From: Ostrinia nubilalis
Lineage: Eukaryota; Arthropoda; Insecta; Lepidoptera; Crambidae
Reading direction: 5' to 3'
Assembly (NCBI RefSeq): GCF_963855985.1
Contig: NC_087095.1
Span: forward strand, 12,286,001 to 12,350,000
DNA: 64,000 nt
The notes beneath the pieces are model-generated. The model was not told the DNA's origin. It saw nothing but the letters and a program-made list of their open reading frames with translations, and did not search any database. The translations under genes and the position numbers were made by a program. Of the stretch, positions 1 to 11,539 are shown piece after piece. Numbering within the stretch: the stretch's first letter is position 1; the number at the start of each line of letters is the position of its first letter.

Positions 1-403
1 GATAGCTATAGTTTTAACGATTCTGCACTAACTAATCTATGTCCGCAGCGCACGCATCCTTATCGCTCTAACGTCAAAACAAGATCGCTTTCTCTTTCTT
101 AACTTGAACATGGCGTATGGCGTCTTGATTGTTTGCATAAATAATTGAAAATATAAATACTAAATAATTTTGCATAATCACATGTGGTAAGAGATCCCTT
201 GTATTTTGTTTACTTTAGAGTCATAATTGGTACACTTTCGAAACACACACGATGGCATTTTTTATTTATTTTGGTAAGAACACAGGAACTTACGGTGTGG
301 TACACGCGATTGCGCACGACGCAGGCCACACGAAGACTAAACACAAGACGTCCCAATTGGGACGTATTTGAGTATTCACAGCGCGAGCGCTTATAACACA
401 TTA
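1..403. other. Upstream flank, no gene recognised
   Basis: No coding region, RNA gene or repeat family is recognised here. Two short overlapping ORFs on opposite strands near 184-401 have no recognisable domain and look like chance frames. The stretch ends at the TA dinucleotide (402-403) that flanks the transposon starting at 404. Confidence 0.4.
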
Positions 404-2720
404 TCGTCCCTTAGCTAACAACACCGCGTAAGTCATTTTTAGCAACTTTACAGGAGACGAAAAAAACTGTTTATTTTAAAAAATCGGTGGATTTTTCCTA
501 TTGTTACTTATTAAATACTTTATTTAGCGGTTGAGAAATACTTATTTATACTTAATTTGACGATTTACTTTATTTTAACCTATATTTTATGACTTGAGCG
601 GTATTGACTGATATTTTTGTAGAGTTAGGCGGTGTTGTTTGCCGAAATGTAAAGGAATAAGGTATTAATAGATGATTTACAAAGAAAAATTTTATTAAGA
701 ATTATTTAAAAAATAATTAAACAATCATTATAACTTACGACCTATCCTATCTTTAACCTAAATCTTAAGAATCACAGTGTGTAGATCAAATATTGTGAGG
801 GGAGGGCCTTTAACGCGAAGCTGGGCAAACGAAACGATAATGAGCTGGAAGTGGGGCAATTTGGGTATGGAGAGAGGAACGCACGTGGCTAACTGCTGGC
901 TGGCTTTATGGAGAGGGATGATGAACTCCTTCAGAAAGCCAAAACAGCGAAAGTAGATTTCGCTGCATCCCAATGACGCTATGAAATATGAGATCAACTT
1001 TGAATCTTGTCGACGTAGAAGCATGTTGTCTGTGAGGTCAATTTGGTCAAAACAGGAAGCAATCACCAAATGGTAAGGGGCACATTAAATATAAGTCCGA
1101 ATCTCGATAGATGTCGACTGATAAAGTCTACACTCCGCCCAGCGTCCATCCAACCCCGAAAGCTCAACTCGAGTTGCAAAATCGTTTCCAATGCCAGGAC
1201 ATTGCAAAAATGTAAGAGTGCAATGGTAGGTTCTTGGGAATTGTCCAAATGACTGGGTCTAAGGTCTTTAAAACCCGTCGTTTAAGAGAAACAAAAAAGA
1301 TCTCTGATCTCATCAATAACCTTATAGAAGAGAGACGAAACATGGATCTGCAGTCATCTGAAGATGCTACTCAGTATCGGCGTCTTAACAGATAGATCTC
1401 TAAGTCTTTTGACTCGCGACCTACGCATATAATACAGACGATTGAGCATAACAAGGGCTCTAAGGTGTTCGTAAGAGATTCGTCTGTCTGTTGGCCAAAG
1501 CCAACTAACCAAGCTGAAGACCGAGAAGAGCGTCGGGGCCTGAGATATTGAAAGAGGTTGAGAAGTTCTACGGACAATTATACACGACTGTGTTCACACC
1601 TGTTACAAATCTAACCGAAGACCCAAAAGCTAGACCCGACACAATACCTAAGATATCCCGAACGCCAGTCTACACGAGCTTGGAATAGCTCTGGAATAGC
1701 TCTAAACAACAAGGCCCGTGTGATGATAGAATTACGGCTCAGCTTTTGAAAGCAGGTGAAATGTCGATGCTAAAGGCTCTTTGGAAGCTGTTCTATTCCG
1801 TCATCCTCGGAGGAAAAACTTCTACGGCACGGCACAGAAGTGTGGTACTCTTCTTCAAAAAACGGCGATAAAACCTTGTTGAAGTATTATAGACCCATCT
1901 AACTTCTGAACCATGTCTACAAGCTGTTTTCGAGTAATTATGAATCGTCTAACTCGCCGACTCGACGCCTTCCAGCCTCCTGATCAAGCTGGTTACCAGG
2001 CTGGCTAGCAGGCTTTAGTGTCTTAGATCACATACATACGCTGCGGCAGATTATACAGAAGATCGAGGAGTATAATCAGCCACTTTTCCTGGCGTTTGTG
2101 GATTATGAGACAGCCTTCGATTCGATTGAAACCTGGGCAGTTGTTTACGCCGTTTATGTCCTGCTTCTTGTAATTGTGCACATAAAAATTCATCATATGA
2201 ACTTGGAATACTTCAAGAATCAATTCCTTCTTCATCAATAGTGTATTTCACTTGAATAGCTTCCTAAAAGTATTAAAATACAGTTTGAAACACCGCCTAA
2301 GTTTGAAAAAAAAAATTGTAAACACCGCTTAAGTAAATGAAGATATTTTCTATTATCATTTCCTTATATATTAATACGCGTAAATCATTAAAAAATACAT
2401 TATTATATAGCTTACCTCTTAATCTTCTATTAAAACTTCTTTCTTAGACCTTTTCGCGATAAAACTCACTTAAAAATATAAAAATTACGGAGCGCGAAGG
2501 AACTTTACGAGAAATGTATGGCAGACTAACGACTTGAGCGGTGTTGCGAGGCAAACCGACTTGCGCGGTGTCACTAAAATTCAAATTACGGCTTCTTATT
2601 GGCTGAAATCTATAACATGTGACCAATGGTTAGACGCGCGATGAGCAGATCTATCCAATGGCATTAAAATGTCAAAACCGCCAAAAATCGACTTAGGCGG
2701 TGTTGTTAGCTAAGGGACGA
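404..2720. mobile_element. 2.3 kb TIR DNA transposon, TA target duplication, no transposase seen
   Basis: The ends are inverted repeats: TCGTCCCTTAGCTAACAACA at 404 and its complement ending at 2720. They stay recognisable for about 40 bp and are flanked by TA at 402-403 and 2721-2722. The word ACTTAGGCGGTGTTG, part of the terminus, recurs with changes inside the element near 593, 627, 2289, 2324, 2531 and 2561, in both orientations. No transposase ORF survives, so the element is probably non-autonomous. Its middle is occupied by a decayed RTE-type retrotransposon. A TA duplication fits Tc1/mariner-like or related superfamilies, but the family was not identified. Confidence 0.7.
790..2150 (+). 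pseudogene. Decayed RTE-clade non-LTR retrotransposon (endonuclease and reverse transcriptase remnants)
   Basis: Read on + with many stops and frame changes. Around 815-880 the text resembles the end of an RTE apurinic-type endonuclease (FNAKLG, then FGYGERNARG). At about 1062-1090 HQMVRGTLNI matches the conserved (S)DHRMVRG end of that domain. At about 2022-2140 HTLRQIIQK, then LAFVDYETAFDSIE, matches the RTE reverse transcriptase motif A region, with the usual aspartates of FVDYE.AFDS. The rest of the RT, including the catalytic YxDD motif, is missing. Multiple in-frame stops show that it is dead. It lies inside the transposon at 404-2720, so it either inserted there or was carried along. 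Confidence 0.72.
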
Positions 2721-3589
2721 TATCTGCTTTTGTTTTTATATAATATCATTGTAGAGCACCAAATTATTCATTTAAGTCTTGTAAAATTAATTAACAAACT
2801 TATAAGTAATTACGTTCAAAGTGGGAGATTACAATGTTCGATTAAAGTAATTACAATTCTTAATTGACGAAGTCTCCCTTTTTTATCGTGTGGGTTGAAT
2901 TTAAACGTTGGGACACAAAACGTCTGACGTGTCTCGATTGGACTGACGAGATAATATGATTTGTCTTATAAAATGGAATAATTACTATCGGAAAATTATT
3001 TCTAGTCTGCTGACTAGGAATAATTTTCTAGTCAGCAATATAGTGGGAATAATTAATCAATCTCACTTCATTATAATTATGCATGTTATGTGCCCCACGT
3101 GGAAATCAAATCCGGGACCCCCAACCAATCAGACAATTTGAGTAATTTGACAGCTTACTAAAGTCATAATAAGTAGAGGCAACACAAGCGTGAACTAAGT
3201 TACAAAATAAGACGCCTAACGCGTAGAAAAACACTAAAGTTTGACGTAGCGTTACGCATTTTGAGCCCGCGTTTTTGCTACGGAACCTCTAACTTCGTAG
3301 TGACGCTACGACTCGCGCGACTCGTAATTAAGTGGCAAGCGATATTATCAGTCCATGCGCACGTAATTTTAATATGGCGTCTACTATGATGGCATTCAAT
3401 TCAAGCTGAGGAATGCTAAGAGCACTTGTGTTGTCGTGTTAAATATGTGTAAAGTTTGAAACACAAAGTTATGTAAACATTGACGTCACAAAGTTTTCAA
3501 ACAAATTAAAAGTTGAGTGCAAACTTTGAAGTGGCATTCAGCGTGTAAACCAGTCGCTGTAACGGAAATCTGGCGTCTTTGCCCACACG
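2721..3589. other. Intergenic stretch upstream of FOXO
   Basis: Mostly AT-rich DNA without a supported gene. A small hairpin is visible near 3002-3035 (TCTAGTCTGCTGACTAG repeated in inverted form as CTAGTCAGCA). From about 3240 the CpG density rises (GTAGCGTTACGC, CGCGACTCG), leading into the GC-rich FOXO 5' region. Nothing else was recognised. Confidence 0.35.
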
Positions 3590-4581
3590 TGCCGGTGCAA
3601 CCTGCTGAGGATCAAGGGCGATGGGGCCTACACACGCTTCGATAGACAGCGAAAAGAATTTCGGACTATTATAACGAGCCGAGCGCGCACGACCGCGGCC
3701 GAGATGCGACCGAGCGCGGTCACACGACGCCACTTCTCTATCAGCGGCCGTCTCCCTCCCGCCTCCGCCCGCCTCCCACGGCCAGCGCGGCGCCGCGGCG
3801 AGCGGAATTCGCACCAAACGCCGCGCCTCGCGACGTAGTTCAGTGTACGTGCGACCGCTCGCGGCCCAAGACGATACGCCGCAACACGCGCGCCACTCAG
3901 TTTATTACGCAGTTGCCACAACCACTACCGCGTGGACACTTTCAAACAACCTCACAGTGCAACAAACAACTTCAGAGGACTACACGACCACGCGAAAGTA
4001 GTGTGCAACCTCTAAACGCGACCAGTGATAACTCTTATCAGTGTGGAAAAGTTGTAAAGTGCCAGTCGAACTAGGAAGGACGCCGAATTTGCGCAGTGAC
4101 AACAGTTCGGGACTCACGACCCTTGTGACTGTCGCGTCCAAACAGTTTTTCGTGTTTTTTGACAATTCTAGCCACGTTACAAGGTTATCGCGCCTCTAGT
4201 CCGCAAGTGATGAATTGGAAAATCGGCGCGTAGTCGCTCACGTGGTCGCGCCCCGCCCCCGCTCGCCCGCGCTTATATTTAGCGAAAATCGCCTCTCTGG
4301 AGCGGCCCGACGGCCGAAGCTCTGCGCACATACATAGCTGTTTATGAACAGTGAGACGCCACATGTTATTGGCTTCGAATAACAGAGCCGATAAGGACAA
4401 GACAGATAACCTCTGCGGACCGCGGCGAAGTCCGGCGACGTTCTGGAAATAGAAAGAAATCTTGAAAAATCAGAAAGGAGAGCGCGCTGAGATGCTAATG
4501 GCCGGTGCCGGCACGCGCCGATGAGCGCTCGGTCCGACACACCTTCCAAAAAATTCCACTGATCGAAATCGCGGCGGCGTA
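3590..4581 (+). promoter_or_regulatory. CpG-rich FOXO promoter / 5' untranslated region (candidate)
   Basis: This interval is far richer in G+C and CpG than its AT-rich surroundings, especially 3640-3860, 4230-4320 and 4380-4560. It directly precedes the FOXO start codon at 4582. No TATA box at a convincing distance was found, which suits a CpG-rich, dispersed-start promoter, but the transcription start cannot be placed from sequence. Short ORFs on both strands here are GC-driven frames, not genes. The last 100 bases contain two upstream ORFs, listed separately. Whether the whole region is transcribed or split by a 5'UTR intron is unknown. Confidence 0.5.
4492..4562 (+). promoter_or_regulatory. 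Two overlapping upstream ORFs in the FOXO 5' leader
   Basis: The first upstream ORF starts with ATG at 4492 and stops at TGA 4522-4524 (10 codons). The second starts at 4521, so the two share an ATGA overlap, and stops at TGA 4560-4562 (13 codons). The FOXO ATG follows only 19 bases later at 4582. If this part lies in the mature leader, scanning ribosomes meet these starts first, which usually lowers translation of the main ORF and can make it stress-responsive. This is inferred from ORF layout alone. Confidence 0.45.
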
Positions 4582-4813
4582 ATGTCTATACAGGGGAGCG
4601 GCGGGTTCCAGAGCCCGTGGTCGTCGCAGACGGGGCTGGCGGAGCTGGACGGCGCCATGGGCGAGCTGGAGCCGCTGGGCGAGCTGACGGAGGTGGGCTT
4701 CGAGCCGCAGACGCGCGCGCGCTCCAACACGTGGCCGCTGCCCCGGCCCGACAACTACGTGGAGCCCTGCGACGACGCCGGCTCCAAGAAGAACTCCAAC
4801 CAGAACCTGGCGG
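4582..4813 (+). CDS. foxo: FOXO forkhead transcription factor, coding exon 1
   Basis: First coding exon of the forkhead box O transcription factor, the nuclear effector of insulin/PI3K/AKT signalling. The 77 codons plus one base contain the conserved N-terminal AKT site [12 protein letters not shown] (Arg45, Arg47, Thr50), equivalent to the RxRxxT-W site of other FOXO proteins. When phosphorylated this site binds 14-3-3 and keeps FOXO in the cytoplasm. The segment ends in a KKNSNQNL stretch just before the forkhead domain. The donor is GCGG|GTAAAT (intron from 4814, phase 1), which joins in frame to the exon at 8795. The ATG at 4582 is chosen because it opens the reading frame a normal distance before the AKT site. 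The exon is very GC-rich compared with the intron. Family assignment is firm; species is not. Confidence 0.93.
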
Positions 4814-6906
4814 GTAAATATCACTTGTCCGCCGATAGTGGGGTCGCGGTCGCGATACGCGCGGCTATTTAGGTCGCCCACGTACCCGACGCCCCGTTCG
4901 TGTACGAGCCCAATAACAAAATAACATTGGAGAAGTCACGATATTTAACAGAACGATAAAAAATGCCTAAATAATACTCACGTTGAAACTTCCAGTAATA
5001 CTCTGTTTACAAATTAAACTGGGATAGATAATAAAAGTCGTATGTTATATCGCTGAAGATAACAATAATCTGAAAAAGAAGTAAACAAAACAAAGGCAAT
5101 GTCATGAATAACAAGATTTTGTTATTCATTCAGTTAGACTTTAGTCGGCTGACAAATAGACGCTCGTTTGAACATAACTTTATGCAAGTCAAGAGTAACT
5201 GAGACCTCATTAACAAATACATCAAGTCAGGAGCTAATATCCTGTTACCGACACTAATAATAATGCAGAGATAAGCATAATATTTTGCAAATGCATTTTG
5301 AATTGTGTGCAGACTAAACGAAATTATTGAATGTGAATCTAATTTGATACAACAACAATAATATTGCTAGTAGCCGTTAACTTTTGCCTTCGTATAATAT
5401 TATTCCTACCTTCTATGAATATTCATGGAGTTGTCAAATATCTTGGAATAAATGCCTATAATATTAAATTAATACTGTGGCTCTAAATAACAAACCAAAT
5501 ATACTTTAAATAACATAAATAACAACTATAGTACAATAACACGTAATGGGACCTGGAGAATCCAGAATCGTATGGTTATTTGTATTAGATGACGTATAAA
5601 CTGATTATAGAGAATCGTCATTACGCACTAAACGGTGATAAGTAACGTTTGTTTATTTACTTACAATGTTTGTGTAGGCTTTCCCAAAACAAGTCAAATT
5701 ACCAGTGAAAATGAATACGAGGAAAACGTTAGTAAGTTCTTGCGAGCTTTAGTAATAATAAACTCTAGTAATACTGCATTCAATATAGTTTGTAAATGTG
5801 TATATGCGGAAAATATTTAAAATTAATCATTGTTGTATAAACTAGATAATTACGTTTGCAATATTAAGTTAAAATTAGTCCAAATAGACCTATAAAAAGG
5901 TTCAAAACACAAATAATAACGTAACCACTATCGATAATTAAATTCTACTACGTCTAGCCCTCGTCGTCTTAATAAGGAAACCGGTAAAAGTAAAAGAAAA
6001 ATAATTTGTAAGCTGATAACAGTACGGCTGACACGAATGATCAAAATACAAAAAAGGTAAGCGGAAAATTCACTCAAATAAAACTTACTGCCTTGACTCT
6101 TTTCGAAATACTGGCCATATAAAAGTTAAGTCCACAAACGAAGAAAAAGATGACTTGAAAAAAAAAACAGAAAGACTACGACGTTCCAATCTTGATTTAA
6201 ACTTAAGAATAAATTCAAGCCTCGTAGAATTTCAATATTTTGACCAATCACGGGATTGAATCTATTCATGAGTGTAGATTATACTTTAGACTCGTTTCAT
6301 AATAAGGAACCATGACTTGGCTTTCCTCGAGGTAAGAATGAATAGGCATGCTTAGTAGGCAAGTATTTCTAAACTGCATCTACTCTTAACACCAGTTGAA
6401 AACATAATTGAAAGATATTAGAGAAGCAATGATAACCCTTGCTGGTTTGCAATATGCAAAAGTGATATAAAAAGGGAAGTTAGTATAAATAATTAAATAA
6501 AATAATAAAAAACATACAGATGAGAAATAATTGGTGGAACAGAAGAGATAAGTAATAAAAATGTGAAATTTTGATAAATAGGGATAAACTGATAATTAAT
6601 ATTCTTAATTTATGATAGAAACAAATTTACAATGGATCAAATATTAACACGTGCTGTATCTTTTTCGTAAAGTTCATAACTTCATATTATAATAGAATAT
6701 GGAAAGTGCAGTCGTAAGTTAACAATGTTTCATGAAAATTTGGCGTGTAAAAAGTTCACAAAAGTCATCCTCGTCATAAATGACATTGTCTCAATGTAGG
6801 CGTTTTTTTGTAAAGAATACTCACTTACCTATTTCCTCATATTTATTTTGAACAACTGAAATTCTACAGTTTAACCGTTCCGTTGCAAAATATGGCGAAA
6901 CGAAAC

Positions 6907-7036
6907 TAAGGCTGGATTACACCATCTTACTTTAACAGTAATTATAACAACCGGCGTTTTTTGTATGGAATTTGACAGATTTTTTACTTTTATCAAAGTC
7001 GTTAAAGTCAAAGTAAGATGGTGCAACTCAGCCTTA
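6907..7036. mobile_element. MITE, family with TTAGGCTGGGTTGCACCA termini (copy 1)
   Basis: About 130 bp with inverted ends: TAAGGCTGGATTACACCATC at the left and GATGGTGCAACTCAGCCTTA at the right. The centre has the family core ATGGAATTTGACAG. At least four other copies occur in this window (7461, 16969, 55940, 61532). Too short to encode protein; presumed non-autonomous DNA transposon. Confidence 0.75.
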
Positions 7037-7460
7037 AAGGGAGTGAACTTGATCATAATTAAATTTCCCTAATAATAATGGCTAGGCAATCGTATGAATT
7101 TAGTTAATAGTTGAATTATGCAAATATTATGCTGATAGAAGATACGAGTGAAATCTATTTGGATCCAGTTTGAAAAAGAAAAATACAATTTCCATAAATC
7201 GAAACCTATCAACAGCTTGATAATGTGCACCTTATTTTAGTAATATACCCTTTACGACAGTCGCAATTTGTTTCAATTATTTCTTAACCTTATTGCTGAA
7301 AAAAAAAACACTTAAAATTTAAGATTCACTTACCAGGGGATTCATAGGATGTACGCACAAACCTGTCGTTTTAACCCTTAACCAGGGCCTAAAAAAAAGT
7401 CATTGGTTTTCAACGGTATCTTGTTAAGGATTAGTTGACCCATGTCATGTACCTCATGAT

Positions 7461-7583
7461 TTAGGCGAAGTTGCACCACCTAACTTTAACCGTAACAATA
7501 ACGATAACAGGTATCTTTGTATGGAGTTTGACAGATTTTTGACGTTTGTTAAAGTTTAATTAATATGGTGCAACCCAGCCTAA
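7461..7583. mobile_element. MITE, same family (copy 2)
   Basis: Starts TTAGGCGAAGTTGCACCACC and ends GGTGCAACCCAGCCTAA, with the internal words GTATGGAGTTTGACAG and GACGTTTGTTAAAGTT. It lies 425 bp from copy 1 in the same orientation. The left terminus has diverged more than the right. Confidence 0.75.
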
Positions 7584-8601
7584 GTAGTGATAATAATTAG
7601 ACGCAACAGGTGTCATGGCAGTCTACAGTTATAATTTAACTTATAATGACATAATATTCATGACGTTACAACGCCCAGTAAGGACTGTAATTTACGACAT
7701 TTGCACTATGATTGATCTACGAGTAAGTTATGTCCTAAGAAAAACGCATAAAAACTAAATAGATAAAAATGTAGTGGAGGGATTGATCGTTGTTTCTTTG
7801 CGAGATTGAAACAGACTGGTAAATTAGTAATTTAGAAACTTCTAGAATAATGGTAGATTGCTACAATTTGTTTATTTCCCACGCCAGAAATGCGGTATAA
7901 AAATCTGAGGAATAGAACTTTAAGGGAACCTAAAGCAAAGGCATTATTTTTCTATGTTCCTTTCTTTGGAAAATTGTATTCATCCTGAGAAACCTTGAAA
8001 GTGAATAAATGTTGACTGACTATAATCTATTCTAGGGGCTTGTACTCACAGCCTTTCATCCGTAGATCAAAGGAGCGTTTTCTTTGTTGAGTTCTTAAAA
8101 CCAATATTTTTTTATATAAATACCAAATTATTATTGTGAAGCTAAGTAAACAGGATTTGGTGAAATGGTATAACGAACTGGCAATGGCAACGTCTGGGTT
8201 GGCAAACTAGTACCTAATGCTCAAGTTCTAAGTTTCTAACACTGTGATGACATAATTTATAATAGGTAAATAATTTGAACATCACCTGTACGTCGTCCTG
8301 TACCATATTAACTAGAAAACGGATTAAATTCCATCCACGAATGCATATTAAGCCAGCAGACTATTCTACCCTATGAGTCAGATTATAGGGAAGGTAAAAT
8401 ATTAGCATATTCCAAAATTATCGGTTTAACGTCAGACTTGATGTCTTCTTCTTCTATCGTAATGGTTGTAACTCCCTTACACCTTATAAAAATGTACCAT
8501 ACATACTTTTAACTGGCTGGACGACAGCTTTTCGGCCAAACAGGATTCATTGATGAAAAAAAAGAAAATTATCAAATTAATCAATGAAACTGGGTAAACT
8601 G

Positions 8602-8774
8602 TTAAGGTTCGGCCAAACCAAAGTGCAGCCTGCGTGCGATGGCGATCAGATGTCGTAATTTGTAACGATGAGTTCACATCAACGCGTCATGTCATTGGTC
8701 GCGGCGATCTATGCACGCGCAGTGATCGCCATCGCCGACGCGAGCTGCACGCGTTGGTTTGGCCGAAGCTTTAA
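8602..8774. mobile_element. TTAA-flanked MITE abutting the forkhead exon
   Basis: Ends are inverted: GGTTCGGCCAAACCAA after TTAA at 8602-8605, and TTGGTTTGGCCGAAGC before TTTAA ending at 8774. TTAA on both sides suggests piggyBac- or Kolobok-type target duplication. The interior (GTTCACATCAACGCGTC, GCGGCGATCTATGCACGCGC) is shared with the copy at 57938-58242, and the ends with a shorter copy at 11191-11304. The right end is 20 bp from the first base of the FOXO forkhead exon, so the element supplies or displaces the usual branchpoint region. Confidence 0.8.
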
Positions 8775-8794
8775 TGCGTTTCTTGACGTTTCAG

Positions 8795-9006
8795 GAGCCC
8801 CACCCCTACCGTCATCGGTAGGCGCCAAAAAGAACTCCTCGCGCCGGAATGCCTGGGGGAACCTCTCGTACGCCGATCTCATCACGCAAGCCATAACCTC
8901 AGCTCCTGAGAACCGCCTCACTCTGTCTCAGATATACGAGTGGATGGTCCAGAATGTGCCATATTTTAAGGATAAGGGGGACAGCAACTCGTCAGCAGGA
9001 TGGAAG
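8795..9006 (+). CDS. foxo: FOXO coding exon 2, N-terminal half of the forkhead DNA-binding domain
   Basis: Bounded by the acceptor TTTCAG|GAGCC and the donor TGGAAG|GTATTG. With the one base carried from exon 1 it encodes 71 codons in frame. It reads through a [19 protein letters not shown] block, then [17 protein letters not shown] and [11 protein letters not shown], the hallmark start of FOXO-class forkhead domains (helices 1 and 2 and the FOXO-specific [11 protein letters not shown] insertion before recognition helix 3). The exon ends exactly after GWK in phase 0. The continuation, normally starting NSIRHNLS, was searched for by eye on the + strand and not found, so it lies beyond the window. 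A FOXO protein without it could not bind DNA. Confidence 0.95.
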
Positions 9007-11190
9007 GTATTGTGAACATTTTTATATTTGCTCGTATTTTCTCATGTTGTGCAATTCATGAAAAGTTTTAGGTTGTAGTGTAGTAAGACTAGCCGATGAG
9101 GAAACAAGGGAATAAAAACTAAAAAGCTTTTCAGTTCAGAAATTTTCTGAAAAAAAAAAATTGTTATTGTGAACTTTTTTTTAGTGGTTGCCACGAGGAC
9201 TGTAAACAATGCAAATGAAAAGTAACTAATAATAATCCGCTTTCTAGTATTCGTAAACTGTTTACGTTTGTCTATGCGTTTTCCGCGAACTAACGCGTTC
9301 AACGCTTCAAAATGTTCTTAAGGGCATTCCTCAGATGATTCACTTGGCATCAGTCCACCGGGCTTAGACAAAACGTCTTGTAGGCCCCCTTATTTTTAAA
9401 ATCGAGAATTATACGAGTATTATGATGTTCACTTTCGATATTACAATTCGAAATTAAGTTGACTTATTTTTGGACGAATGCATTTAATTTTGGATGCAGG
9501 GTTTAAGCTTAGAGTTTTGCATACAAGTGTGCTATTTTTGACACAAGTATGACTTCATTATTAAACGTTTTGTTACTAGCTTTAAATGTTGTTTCCACAG
9601 TTGGTTAACTGTGATCATTACTTTGAACTTTGTTATTTCCATTACGTTTCGTGCTATCATCCATTACATTGTTAGATTTATTTATTATTATAATATTTTA
9701 GCTCATTTGGTTGTCATCCTTTTATAAAATGTATGTCTTCTTCTACAGTATGATTTAACAAACTGTATTTTCCTCGTTACATATAATTTAGTTAATATAC
9801 TGATGATTTCCTTAAATTGCATCATTAGAATAATTAGATTTACATAAGTAGGTAAATACCTACATACCTAGTTTAAATTTATGAATTTGCGATGTCAGAT
9901 TTAAACAACTTAGTGAAATCTACATTAAACATTACAGAAAACAAAGCCTATAAAGAATTAAAATCAACTTACTTTTGCTAAAAATAACAGGAAACTGCAT
10001 AATCATAGAGTGTGAAGCGCGTTAAGTCTGTGCAATTTTTCTAAGAATTACTTACTACGCATTTTGGTCAAACTGCGCACTGGCCGGTTATCTCTATGAC
10101 ACCACAGATATAGATGATAAAAAAAGTATAATTCATAAAAGAACTACTTAGATCGATCCTGTTTGTTGGGCAGATAAAATTAATACATTGATGAATACCG
10201 TTGCGTATGTAATAAAAAAAAGTCAACGATACCAGTTTGAAATTCGAACAACTTTCGCGCGGAACAATGTGGTATCTATTTATACGTTCCCATCGATATT
10301 TGCGTCTCTAGTCAATTGAAACGGCTTATTGAAGATTTGCGTATTGCCACGAACTCGCCGACCTTCGGAGCGTACCCATGGCATTGATTAATGTTTACGC
10401 ATACAATGCCCATTCAACTGCTACGATCGTGCTGCGTGAATATAGAATTAATGACCGCGGAATAAAGACCAGATTATGTCAGTACTCATGATGAGCATTG
10501 TAAGCTTAGTTAATTAGCAAAGTGCTCAATGCGTCGCATTCTTACGCGACAGTTGTTGATATGTGTGAAAAAGACGAATAATGTGCCGCCACCTCCCAGG
10601 TGAATGAATTGTAAATGGCTTACATGTGCTCACTAATTTTCTAGCTGCCGATAAAATTTGGTGTCCGCGTTATCAGAATCAACGAATTTTTTTCTAAGAT
10701 AAATTTTGCAAGAATATCTTATCGGAACGTATCGATTTTCGGTGGGTACTTTTATGACATAAGTGAAAATTTAATCCGATTTTATCTATGTGATTGTGTA
10801 ACCTATATTTTGCGAAGACTACACGTGTTTGGTATAAAAAATCAAATGGAATGCAGTGTATTTCCAATAGGTACATTTTTTACTTTTACGGTTAAATGAT
10901 GAATTTATTTAGCGATAAGTGCCATTCCAAATTTTTGTGTTTTTGTGATTAGCAGTTGTGGGAATATTCTCTACCATTTGCCTACGTCTTAGCGCATCCC
11001 TCAGGATGTAAGCTAATTCCTGAAAAAGTTGACTATTCTATACATTAAACATTATGCTAGTTTCTTGTGCGTAGGTTTAATTTATTTTTTACTTAAAACT
11101 CCAGTTACATCCGAATAAACGTTGCACTTTCAGTTTTTATGTTAAAATAAGTCATATCGGCGATCACTTTTTACAATAAATTGTGATAAC
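9007..11190 (+). other. FOXO intron 2, first part
   Basis: Donor at 9007 (GTATTG). AT-rich sequence without a recognised gene or repeat family up to the MITE at 11191. Short ORFs here have no domain. Confidence 0.55.
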
Positions 11191-11304
11191 TTAAGGTTCA
11201 GCCAAACCAATCATCAATCGCGATCAATACTTTTAAGTCTGATCGCCATCGTCATCGCCATCATCCACTCCGGCTACACGCGTTGGTTTGGTCGAAACTT
11301 TATT
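11191..11304. mobile_element. MITE, short diverged copy of the GGCCAAACCAA family
   Basis: Begins TTAAGGTTCAGCCAAACCAA and ends TTGGTTTGGTCGAAACTTTA, the same ends as at 8602-8774 with several substitutions. The interior is shortened and made of GATCGCCATCG words. The right-hand TTAA has mutated to TTAT. Confidence 0.7.
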
Positions 11305-11539
11305 GAATTTTCTGTAACATATGGCAAACTATAAATATTGTACGTATATTAATATGGCTATCCAAATATTTTACACGTCCGACGTCGATTGTCGCCGTAC
11401 CTAGCAATGCGCGAAAATGGCCACTCGTATTCGACTTATAAATTCGGTAGTCCACGTGAATAACAAATCGGGGCTACCGTTACACTCACCGTTAGGATGG
11501 CTCGGATCTACTCCTTTGCTCAAATATGTTTAACAGGAC

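Larger units (their letters stand above)
4814..8794 (+). other. FOXO intron 1
   Basis: About 4 kb between the phase-1 donor at 4814 and the acceptor TTTCAG ending at 8794. It is AT-rich, with no supported coding exon. It holds two MITEs of one family (6907-7036 and 7461-7583) and, at its 3' end, a TTAA-flanked MITE (8602-8774). Short ORFs such as 5635-5820 show no domain and are treated as chance. Confidence 0.75.

Noticed and set aside
4470..4881. Antisense ORFs over FOXO exon 1
   Set aside because: GC-rich antisense shadows of the FOXO exon with no motifs.
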